Source: an uncultured Pedobacter sp.
Lineage (GTDB): Bacteria; Bacteroidota; Bacteroidia; Sphingobacteriales; Sphingobacteriaceae
Length of the DNA: 64,000 nt
Direction of reading: 5' to 3'
Assembly: GCF_946480185.1 (NCBI RefSeq)
Contig: NZ_CAMLIG010000012.1
Location: 1 to 64,000 of the forward strand
Shown here: positions 9,394 to 17,631 of the stretch, piece by piece
Position numbering within the stretch: the stretch's first letter is position 1
How the letters are laid out: each line of letters opens with the position of its first letter
Translations under genes and position numbers: made by a program
Notes under the pieces: model-generated
Database searches by the model: none
What the model was told of the DNA's origin: nothing
The model's input: only the letters and a program-made list of their open reading frames with translations

Positions 9394-11664
9394 TTAATCA
9401 ATCGGTTCGGCAGAAGGCGGGGCATTTCTTAAATCGCTTCCCCACTTGGTGTTTGCTTTATCTCCCATTACCAAAACTAATTTGCCGCCATTTGCGATAT
9501 CACTTTGGCTAAACCACGGCTTGTCCCAATCTTTTCCGTTTAGCTGGGCCGACTGGATATAAATATTGTTTTTAGCATAATTTTCTGCCACTATTTCAAA
9601 AACCTTGTCTTTACTCAGTTTTATTTTTACACTTTTGAACATAGGGGAACCTATATTGTATGTTGGAGAACCTGGCGTTACCGGATAAAATCCCATGGAA
9701 GAGAATACCACAAAAGCACTCATTCCGCCTCCGTCTTCATCTCCGGGAATGCCCATTAAATCATTACGGAACCATTCTTTTAAAAGCATACTTATTCTTT
9801 TTTGGGTTTTCCAAGGCTGTCCGGCATAATTGTAGAGGTAGGGGATATGCAAAGCGGGTTCGTTCGACATAGAAAACTGGCCAACGTTTCCGGTTTGATC
9901 TGGCAGTTGCGCATAAAACTCGAATTTGCTTTTGCCTAAAGGTTCTCTAAAAGTCTGATCTAGATTGTTAATAAATTTTTGTGGCGATCCCATCAACTTG
10001 ATTAGATCTTTTGGGTTATGAGGAACATCCCAGCGATAAATCCATCCGTTATCCTCGCCATAGTAGTCTCTGGCACCCATTCCGCCAGAAAATCTATAAT
10101 CAAAAGGTTCAATAAAATTACCGTATTTATCTTTTGGATGGAAAAATGCAGTTTTTGCATTGTAAATGTTTCGGTAGTTATAAGAATTTTTTAAGAAAAG
10201 TTGATAGTCTTTTTGTTTGCCTAATTCTTTAGCTATCTGTGATAAACACCAATCATCATAACTGGTCCCTAAAGTTACAGCTACGGGTTGCCGCTTTTCT
10301 GTCTCTTTTACTTCCTTTATATACTCAGCTTCACCGGGTTTTAAAGCGGGGAAGTAACCTTTTTCATGATAAAATAGGTCTACCTTTGTATTGGGCATGC
10401 GTGTCCATGGGAAAAAAGACTTCTCAGTTAAAGCACCTTTACAGGCGTTATAGGCAGCTTCCAAATCATAACCTCTAACACCTTTGCTGTAGGCATCCCA
10501 AATCACTGCAACGGCATGGTTCGAATTCATCCGATGGCTGTCTCCGGTAACTTCGGGAAAGGTAGGCATCCAGCCTTCTTTAGTTTGTTGCGCCATACGG
10601 ATGTAAGATTGGATCATGTTTCTCTCCATATCTTCCGCAATTAATACCCTTAGCGGATGCGTTGCTCTATAGGTATCCCAAATCCAGTCATCAGTATAAA
10701 AAGGTTTCCCTTCATCGTTATGCACCTTATTATCTATACCGCTATAGTACCGTCCGTCTTCTGACATATTAATCATACGCTCATAAGTACGGTAAAGGCT
10801 GGTATAAAAAACGGTTTTCTGGTTTTCATCACTTCCTTCGATTTCAATTTTACTTAAGGCTTCATTCCAGATTTTCTTGCCTGTTTCCGCAACTTGATTT
10901 AAATTGAAGGTTTGGATTTCACGTTTTAAGTTATTAGCAGCTTGTTGACTACTAATGAAAGAAACACCATAACGGGCCCCTATTTCTTTCTCTTTAAAAA
11001 CTAAAGCAATAGCTTGATTTTTGCCTTGAACCAGTTTAAGTTTGTTATTAATTTTTAAATTCTCCACAGCGCCAACTTCTGTTGGTTCTTGTTCAAACTC
11101 CATATATAAATAGACTTTTGTTGGCCCTTTATCAATAATTTGATAACCGGATATTTTATTGTTTTCTATCTTTAGGCTTCCATTTCGTGTATTGATGACA
11201 AGAACATTTTCACCTTCATCTTTAAATTTTAGTTTATAGATAGCCGATTGATGAGACGGAGCAAAATCAACTTCAACATTCTCTTCATCTAAATAAACAG
11301 CATATCTGTAAGGGCTAACATTTTCTAATCCATAACTGTATTTTTTTATGGGCTGCAAACCTTCTTTGAGATTTTTATATGGACTTAAATTAAAAGCTGA
11401 ACTGCCTCGATGACTTGTTACAATAATCGGTAATCCACTTATTTGATCTGCGGTAAAGTCTTGTCTTTCGGGGCAAACTCTCAACATGCTATTTGGCAAA
11501 TGTATCGTGGGGAAAGTTGGCACCAGTAAATGGCTAATATTACCTATATAAGGGTTTACATAATCTACAGGGGTAAGCTCATTACTTCCGTCTGTCTCTT
11601 TAGCGGATGTTAGTAAAAGCAAAAAACCTAAACAAAGAATGTACAAGCATCTTTTCATTATCAT
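9394..11664 (-). CDS. GH92-family glycosidase (alpha-mannosidase-like), divergent clade
   Basis: The 756-residue protein has an N-terminal hydrophobic signal (start at 11664 or the ATG two codons later). GH92 landmarks are clear: VNPYIGN at the N-terminus, TDDWIWDTYR, GEDNGWIYRWDVPHN (with the probable acid Glu), SNEPALHIPYLYNYAG (metal site) and GDEDGGGMSAFVVFSSMGFYPV near the C-terminus. GH92 enzymes are calcium-dependent exo-alpha-mannosidases. The usual N-terminal motif with GHT, PGA and PFGM is replaced here by a stretch containing LVPTFPTIHLPN and MLR. The usual GNDDxGxxSAW is GDEDGGGMSAF. The second GH92 in this window shares both changes, so linkage or sugar specificity may differ from classical mannosidases. 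It is likely periplasmic or surface-exposed and co-transcribed with GH2 upstream and SusC downstream. Confidence 0.92.
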   Translation of the reverse strand: MIMKRCLYILCLGFLLLLTSAKETDGSNELTPVDYVNPYIGNISHLLVPTFPTIHLPNSMLRVCPERQDFTADQISGLPIIVTSHRGSSAFNLSPYKNLKEGLQPIKKYSYGLENVSPYRYAVYLDEENVEVDFAPSHQSAIYKLKFKDEGENVLVINTRNGSLKIENNKISGYQIIDKGPTKVYLYMEFEQEPTEVGAVENLKINNKLKLVQGKNQAIALVFKEKEIGARYGVSFISSQQAANNLKREIQTFNLNQVAETGKKIWNEALSKIEIEGSDENQKTVFYTSLYRTYERMINMSEDGRYYSGIDNKVHNDEGKPFYTDDWIWDTYRATHPLRVLIAEDMERNMIQSYIRMAQQTKEGWMPTFPEVTGDSHRMNSNHAVAVIWDAYSKGVRGYDLEAAYNACKGALTEKSFFPWTRMPNTKVDLFYHEKGYFPALKPGEAEYIKEVKETEKRQPVAVTLGTSYDDWCLSQIAKELGKQKDYQLFLKNSYNYRNIYNAKTAFFHPKDKYGNFIEPFDYRFSGGMGARDYYGEDNGWIYRWDVPHNPKDLIKLMGSPQKFINNLDQTFREPLGKSKFEFYAQLPDQTGNVGQFSMSNEPALHIPYLYNYAGQPWKTQKRISMLLKEWFRNDLMGIPGDEDGGGMSAFVVFSSMGFYPVTPGSPTYNIGSPMFKSVKIKLSKDKVFEIVAENYAKNNIYIQSAQLNGKDWDKPWFSQSDIANGGKLVLVMGDKANTKWGSDLRNAPPSAEPID

Positions 11665-11807
11665 AATTTCAACAGTGTTAATTTTTTATAATTTTATTGA
11701 TAGGTGGCTGAATACAGTTTAACCTGTAAAAGAGGTGTTTAAGTAATTCATCACCTATAATTAAGGCTTTTCGCAACAACCAAATAATTCAAATTTTCAA
11801 TTTATCT

Positions 11808-14800
11808 TTATCTTAACATGTTGTTAATCATGTTCGACAATAGCATAGCCGCAATTGGATCTGTTTTGGTTTTTTCGTGTGCCATGCTTGAAATTAAAGC
11901 AGATCCTTTTCCGTCTGTTATTTTCAGTAGAGGGAATCCTTTAATGGTTTTCATATAATCTTTACGTTCACTCATTTCGCCTTGGATATAGCCATGGATT
12001 TTAATGTTACTGGCAAGTTCCTTTACGTTGGGGTTCCTGTTTACACTAAATGCACTATAACATACTTTTGGAATCCCAGGCTGATTGTTGTTAAAATAAC
12101 GAAGCGCTAATAAATCAATGTTGTCAAAAACTTCAGATTCGGGGATTTCCATATTTACGATATCACCTTCTGTTGGTTTAATCCAACCAGTGATGTACTC
12201 GGGAAATATAGCTTTAGATGCTTCTTCACTATTTAATAAGATTACTTTTCCGCCATCTCTGATGTATGCCTTAATTGCCTTTATATCTTCATCAGGAACG
12301 TTTTTGCCGATTGCGGAGAATACAATCAACTTCGGCCTCATAGCTAAAGCCGCCATAATATTATTAGCTTTTGTATATTCTACTTTAATAAAGTCCAGTG
12401 ATGAGGCGCTGTTTGCGTTATCCACTAAAGCAATTTTTTCATTAGATTTAACTACTTGGGGCCATGTTTTTTCTGCAATAAATATTTCGTACTCATTTGC
12501 GGACATTTCTTGCCCACCTTCGGTATAGCTCAATTTTAATTTTGCTTTAATATTGCTGACTTTTAAGTTTTTGGGTATTTTTATGGTTGGGTTTAGCCAA
12601 ACACGTTTGTAGTGCCCAACCTTTGAAACATCTACCTTACCGGCAGCAATTTTTTCACCGTTTTCTGTCTCTATCCACCAATTAATAACACCTTCTTTTA
12701 ATTCTCTGCCATTTTCTAAATCATTTACAATACAGAAACGTGTTCGCAGGGAATCTCCGGCAAAGAAATTTCGTCCCCATATTTCTGCGCTCACCAATAC
12801 TGGCTGTAAAGCCCTTTTTATAGCGAAGTAAGTAGGGTATGGTTCTATAGTTTTGGCATCATAAACATTACGGAACCAGGTTATCAAAGCAAAGTGCAAA
12901 ATGCCAGATGCTTTATCATTAGAACGACGCAATGCTTCCGCCAGTTCCCCAGTGATAAATGATTGTACTTTTAAAAACAAGTTAGGATTTCCGTATTCAT
13001 AAGCCCGGTACCCAATTAAAGATTGTGGGTTTTGATGGACTAAAGTGTAAAAGCGTGTTGCATGTCCGGTTTCATTATTTGGATAACCGGTTGACATTTC
13101 TTGACTTATCAATGGACGACCGGGATTTAAGTTACTCTTTTGAAATTCGCCATTGAATTGCTCAAACACACTATGATTATACCAATTAATGTAAGCATGA
13201 ACATCGTCAATATCACCGTCATCAATGCCTTTATAAAAATCTTTACCATTTTCCTTTTCGTTACGACGATAATTAGAATCAAAACAAATTGGTCTAGTCG
13301 GGTCAATTTCACGCATACGTTTTACCACATCCGATATGATTTTCATCTTCACTTTGCGCCTTTCTTCATCTGGGTCGTTTTTGTAAAATTTCATCTCATT
13401 GTTAACCGTCCAAAACAATATAGAAGGGTGATTGCGATATTTTTTAAGTAAACTCAAATACTCATCCGCCCACATATCAATCAAGTTCTTATCAGGCATA
13501 GAACTTTGGATCATTAACCAAGGCCAAGTGCCCTCATGACTAATGCCTATACCATTTTCGTCTGCGGCATTAATCCAAAGTTCATTATAAGGTGTAGTAT
13601 GTGTCCGTGTTACTTCAATATTGCCGGCTTTCATAATTTTATAAAAACCATTTGCCAGTGTTGTATCATTAGGGGCAAGTGCAAACGGGGTTTGGTTTGC
13701 ACCACGTAACCAATAGGGTATTCCGTTAAGGTATAATAAGCCGTTTTTAGATTCAAAAGTTCTAAACCCAGATCTGATGCTTAACAGATCCAGCTCTTTT
13801 CCTTTATTAGAAACCAGCTTAAAATTAAAATCGTAAAGGTTTGGAGCTTGCGGACTCCATAAGCGTGGCTTAAGGTTTTTGATGGTGTAGGTAACAACTT
13901 TCGTTTCTCCCGGGTTTAATTCTATTCCGTTTAAAGATTTTTCAGCATAAAATGATAAATGTGTTTTATCTTCAAGAATATCAGTTGCTAAATTAAATTT
14001 GGCTTTTTTTGTGGAGTAGTTTTTTAGGGTAACATCAAAAGAAGCTCCGTCTAAGGCAGGATGAATAAATACATCTTCTATTTTTACGGGATTACTTATA
14101 ATTAGCTTTACGGGTTGCCAAATTCCAGCCGGACTGTCTTTATAAAAGCCATGAGCAATATCTTTTAACATGGCGTTGGTTACCGGAACGGTTACGGATA
14201 CATCGACAACTTTTTCAGCATCTTCAATATCTTTGATATAATCTTTGGTAACAAAAACTGAAATTAAGTTTTTACCTGGGTGCAGAAATTTTGATATGTC
14301 TTTTCTGATTTCTCCAAACATCCCTATGTGCGATGTAACCAGTTTGCCGTTTACATAAACATCTGCCATTTTAGAAACAGCATCTAAAACCAGTTCAGAA
14401 CTTTTATTTTCTATACCTGCAGGAAGTTCTATCCACTGGCGATACCAAGCTGATTTTACTTTTGTATAATCAAAGGTATAGGCTTCACATCTTTCTGTTT
14501 CTTTAGTGTAATAAGCATCTGAAACACCTTTTGGAAATTTATTATCATTCATGGTTTCTCCATGAAGCCAAATACGTATCGGGTTCCAAAAATCTGGCAC
14601 ATTCATAATATGCCAATCGCTATCTTTTATTGAAGGATTATCTTTAAAAGATTGATCTGTTATTTCATAATCTGGCTTAAAAAGCCATTTACCATCTAAG
14701 GATATTTCTGTACGTAGCGCATTTAACTTATCTACTTTTTTGCTTACATAAGTAGATCGCTCTTTTTCTCTTTGTGTTTCCTTTTGTTGATCTGTTACCT

Positions 14801-15440
14801 TTGGGGTATAAACCTGATATGAAAGCCCGTCTAAAGCTGTGGGTTTTAATGGCTCTATAGTCAGATTATCAAATTCAGTTTCTATCCATCCGCCACCGAG
14901 CGTTACAGAACCTGAAGGAGCTAAATTACTGTTGGGGTCAACAACATCAATACGTGGCAGTACTTCATTGTTGATAAAAACACGAATACGATTTCCAACA
15001 ACTTCAATTTTAAATTTGTACCATTTGCCTGTTTGTGGCTTGAAATGTAGATTGCTAAGACCCAATAATTCATCAGCTCCCATGTAGCCCATTCGGCTCA
15101 GGTACAAATTGTTTTGTAAACCGCCTCTAAAGCCAATAATATACCTATCAAATCTATTAAAAGCCCTAAAACCCGCCCATATCTGAACTTGTTTAGCTGT
15201 TTTTGGCGCTCTTGCCTCAAATGTGAATCTAAAATCTTTTAAATTTTTATCTCCGAAACATGCGTAGGCATCTTTAGCGGTAAAAACTCCATTTTCTATT
15301 TTAGTAATTCCTCTGCCGATTATATTTAAAGATTCAGCAGAATTAGAAAAATTCTCTGCTATTGAAGATTGTGCATTTGCATGAGTTAATAAAGAAATTA
15401 ATCCCATCACTATACATATACTTTTTAGTATTTTCTTCAT
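11808..15440 (-). CDS. Multidomain GH2-family glycosidase with N-terminal LamG-like module
   Basis: The 1210-residue protein has a signal peptide (cleavage near ANAQ, residue 23). Residues 25-200 form a LamG/DUF1080-like jelly roll. About 235-420 is the GH2 sugar-binding fold and 450-555 the immunoglobulin-like domain. A TIM barrel follows, containing YWLRGANQTPF, FWTVNNEM (acid/base Glu near 681) and PLISQEMS (nucleophile Glu near 778). After the barrel comes a beta domain and a glutamine-amidotransferase-like Rossmann region (about 1010-1110, RPKLIVFSAIG, IRDGGKVILLNS), as in large beta-galactosidase-like GH2 proteins. The family covers beta-galactosidases, beta-mannosidases and beta-glucuronidases; the substrate cannot be fixed from sequence. 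It is the first gene of the minus-strand operon. Confidence 0.88.
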   Translation of the reverse strand: MKKILKSICIVMGLISLLTHANAQSSIAENFSNSAESLNIIGRGITKIENGVFTAKDAYACFGDKNLKDFRFTFEARAPKTAKQVQIWAGFRAFNRFDRYIIGFRGGLQNNLYLSRMGYMGADELLGLSNLHFKPQTGKWYKFKIEVVGNRIRVFINNEVLPRIDVVDPNSNLAPSGSVTLGGGWIETEFDNLTIEPLKPTALDGLSYQVYTPKVTDQQKETQREKERSTYVSKKVDKLNALRTEISLDGKWLFKPDYEITDQSFKDNPSIKDSDWHIMNVPDFWNPIRIWLHGETMNDNKFPKGVSDAYYTKETERCEAYTFDYTKVKSAWYRQWIELPAGIENKSSELVLDAVSKMADVYVNGKLVTSHIGMFGEIRKDISKFLHPGKNLISVFVTKDYIKDIEDAEKVVDVSVTVPVTNAMLKDIAHGFYKDSPAGIWQPVKLIISNPVKIEDVFIHPALDGASFDVTLKNYSTKKAKFNLATDILEDKTHLSFYAEKSLNGIELNPGETKVVTYTIKNLKPRLWSPQAPNLYDFNFKLVSNKGKELDLLSIRSGFRTFESKNGLLYLNGIPYWLRGANQTPFALAPNDTTLANGFYKIMKAGNIEVTRTHTTPYNELWINAADENGIGISHEGTWPWLMIQSSMPDKNLIDMWADEYLSLLKKYRNHPSILFWTVNNEMKFYKNDPDEERRKVKMKIISDVVKRMREIDPTRPICFDSNYRRNEKENGKDFYKGIDDGDIDDVHAYINWYNHSVFEQFNGEFQKSNLNPGRPLISQEMSTGYPNNETGHATRFYTLVHQNPQSLIGYRAYEYGNPNLFLKVQSFITGELAEALRRSNDKASGILHFALITWFRNVYDAKTIEPYPTYFAIKRALQPVLVSAEIWGRNFFAGDSLRTRFCIVNDLENGRELKEGVINWWIETENGEKIAAGKVDVSKVGHYKRVWLNPTIKIPKNLKVSNIKAKLKLSYTEGGQEMSANEYEIFIAEKTWPQVVKSNEKIALVDNANSASSLDFIKVEYTKANNIMAALAMRPKLIVFSAIGKNVPDEDIKAIKAYIRDGGKVILLNSEEASKAIFPEYITGWIKPTEGDIVNMEIPESEVFDNIDLLALRYFNNNQPGIPKVCYSAFSVNRNPNVKELASNIKIHGYIQGEMSERKDYMKTIKGFPLLKITDGKGSALISSMAHEKTKTDPIAAMLLSNMINNMLR

Positions 15441-15864
15441 TTAGTTTATTGGTTAATAATTATTTTAGGTATGCCCTTTTCAAAAACCTTTAATGTTTCT
15501 TTGCTAATAATGGTTAAAAGCTAGCCTTATGGTTAGGGCTAATATCTTATCTACTATTAATAAAATCTAAATTTTTTATTAATAGCGGTAATTTTATGTT
15601 TATTTATTAAAAAAATGTGTTTCAATTTTTTATCCAACCATCACCGCTAAAGGAGAGTTGTGTTAATTAATAATCGAAATAAATTTCCCGCTTTGAAAAG
15701 CTCTTTTCAAACTAATGTTGCAATAGATTTTGTTTAAGGGAAGAAACTAATGTTTTATTAATAAAAAATTAAGCTGGCGAGTTTATACTTGTTAAGTTAT
15801 AAGCCAAGTCATCTTTCCGGAAATTCATCCGTCATAAGTAATTTATTAATAAAACAATTTAACA
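15441..15864. other. Divergent promoter region between the two arms of the first locus
   Basis: This non-coding 424 bp separates the minus-strand GH2 operon from the plus-strand esterase gene, so both promoters should lie here. A TATACTTG at about 15784-15791 is one change from the Bacteroidota -7 consensus TAnnTTTG and lies about 75 bp before the esterase start. I see no clear inverted-repeat operator. Confidence 0.45.
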
Positions 15865-17316
15865 ATGGATCATAAACACCATAAAAAAATCTTTATCACA
15901 GTATGTTTATTGCTATGTAGTAGTTTTATTCAGGCAAAAATAGTTTTGCCTTCCATATTGAACAGCAACATGGTATTACAGCAACAAACCAAGGTTAAAC
16001 TTTGGGGGCAGGCCAATCATAAAGCAAGTGTAAAAATCATCACTTCGTGGAATAAGAAAGTTTATGTTGTGGTGGCTGATGAAAAAGGAAACTGGGAAAC
16101 AAAAGTAAGTACCCCCGTTGCCGGTGGCCCGTATAAAATTAGCATTGCAGATAATGAAGAACTCGTTTTAAATAACATACTCATTGGCGAAGTTTGGTTC
16201 TGCTCGGGGCAGTCTAATATGGAAATGCCCATGAAAGGCTTTAACCGCCAACCTGTAAAAGGCACTAATACCATTATAGCAAGGGCAAACCCTAAAACAC
16301 CTATCCGAATGTTTTCAGCCGATTTTAAAGAAGGGAAAGCGCTTCAACAATATAGCAAACAACCTCAAACAGATTGTAAAGGAGCGTGGTACGAAAACAG
16401 TCCCGAAAATGTGGCAAATATCAGTGCTGTAGCCTATTTTTTTGCTAAATACGTTCAGGAGGTATTGGAAATTCCGGTAGGTATTGTGGTTTCATCGCGT
16501 GGAGGCTCTAAAGTTGAACCCTGGATGAGTAGAGAGGCTATAAGTCCGTTTAAAGAGATAGACCTTTCTATTTTAGATAATGATAGCGAGATTAAAAATG
16601 TTAACGCTACTCCTTGCGTTTTGTATAATAGTAAAATAGCGCCTTTAACAAAATTTACCATTAAAGGATTTTTGTGGTACCAGGGAGAAAGTAACCGAAA
16701 TAATCCGGATATGTATGCCCAATTAATGCCCGCTTTTGTAAAGGATTTACGCACCAAATGGAATATCGGTGAATTTCCATTTTATTTCGTGGAGATTGCT
16801 CCGTTTAATTACGAGGGCGCAGATAGCACTTCTGCCGCAAGGTTACGAGAGGTTCAACTGCAAAACATGAAAGACATTCCAAAATCAGGAATGGTGACTA
16901 CCGCAGACATCGGAAATCCTAATTTTATCCATGCTTTAGATAAAGAAACGGTAGGCACTCGTTTAGCATGGTGGGCATTGGCAGATACTTATGGCAAAAA
17001 AGGGTTTGGATATAAACCGACCATCTATAAGTCGATGGAAATAGCCGACCAAAAAATTTACATCAATTTCGATAATGCCCAAAATGGCATCAGCCCCATG
17101 TGGACAGATTTAAAAGGCTTTGAAATTGCAGGAAACGACAAAGTATTTTATCCGGCAAAAGCTGAAATAGAAACAAAAACCACCAGACTGGCTGTTTCAT
17201 CCCCAAAAGTACCAAAACCAGTAGCTGTAAGGTATGCCTACAAAAACTATTCTGAGGTAAGTATTTTCAACACTTGGGGGATACCGGTAGTTCCATTTCG
17301 TACAGATGATTGGTAA
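15865..17316 (+). CDS. Secreted sialate-O-acetylesterase-type SGNH carbohydrate esterase
   Basis: The 483-residue protein has a signal peptide (SSFIQA, cleavage about residue 24). A beta-sandwich N-terminus (ILNSNMVLQQ, VKLWGQA) precedes the catalytic domain. The nucleophile motif FCSGQSNMEMPM is at about residues 112-123. The second conserved block is FLWYQGESN near 270. The architecture matches the SASA/DUF303 family. These enzymes remove O-acetyl groups from glycans; among polysaccharide loci the substrate need not be sialic acid. It leads the plus-strand arm, followed by GH92 and sulfatases, which suggests deacylation of a decorated glycan. No sialidase or sialic acid catabolic gene is present, which argues against sialic acid as the target. 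Confidence 0.9.
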   Translation: MDHKHHKKIFITVCLLLCSSFIQAKIVLPSILNSNMVLQQQTKVKLWGQANHKASVKIITSWNKKVYVVVADEKGNWETKVSTPVAGGPYKISIADNEELVLNNILIGEVWFCSGQSNMEMPMKGFNRQPVKGTNTIIARANPKTPIRMFSADFKEGKALQQYSKQPQTDCKGAWYENSPENVANISAVAYFFAKYVQEVLEIPVGIVVSSRGGSKVEPWMSREAISPFKEIDLSILDNDSEIKNVNATPCVLYNSKIAPLTKFTIKGFLWYQGESNRNNPDMYAQLMPAFVKDLRTKWNIGEFPFYFVEIAPFNYEGADSTSAARLREVQLQNMKDIPKSGMVTTADIGNPNFIHALDKETVGTRLAWWALADTYGKKGFGYKPTIYKSMEIADQKIYINFDNAQNGISPMWTDLKGFEIAGNDKVFYPAKAEIETKTTRLAVSSPKVPKPVAVRYAYKNYSEVSIFNTWGIPVVPFRTDDW

Positions 17317-17345
17317 AGAGAGAGGTTCACTTATAGATATTTTTT

Positions 17346-17468
17346 ATGATAAAAACCTTTTTAAGTTTCTTGGTTCTAATTGTCAATTCATCATGCGGAA
17401 TCAAAAATAAAACTGGCTTGGTTAAAATACCAAAATCCTCATATTCATCAACTAAGCAAATTGTCTAA
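17346..17468 (+). pseudogene. Possible remnant of a lipoprotein gene (signal peptide only)
   Basis: A 40-residue frame begins with a plausible lipoprotein signal (MIKTFLSFLVLIV then NSSC) and then stops after about 23 more residues. It sits alone in the 315-bp gap between the esterase and the second GH92. It could be a truncated lipoprotein or sulfatase start, or a chance frame. No homology can be claimed from so short a sequence. Nothing else is visible in this gap. Confidence 0.3.
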
Positions 17469-17631
17469 AGCCATTTACTTGTTTCAAGATTTATTCATTT
17501 TTTACCCTATGTTAATGAATTATTAAGAAATTATTAGTGGCTTAGGGCTTTATTTGGGAGAGCATAAATTTTATTGAGGGATAAAAAGCTGAAAGTATCA
17601 ATAAAATTTTGCCCAGATAAAAATCAATTAA

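Noticed and set aside
12118..12528. 136-codon plus-strand frame opposite the GH2 gene
   Set aside because: It lies fully antisense to a well-supported coding region and has no recognisable family or signal.
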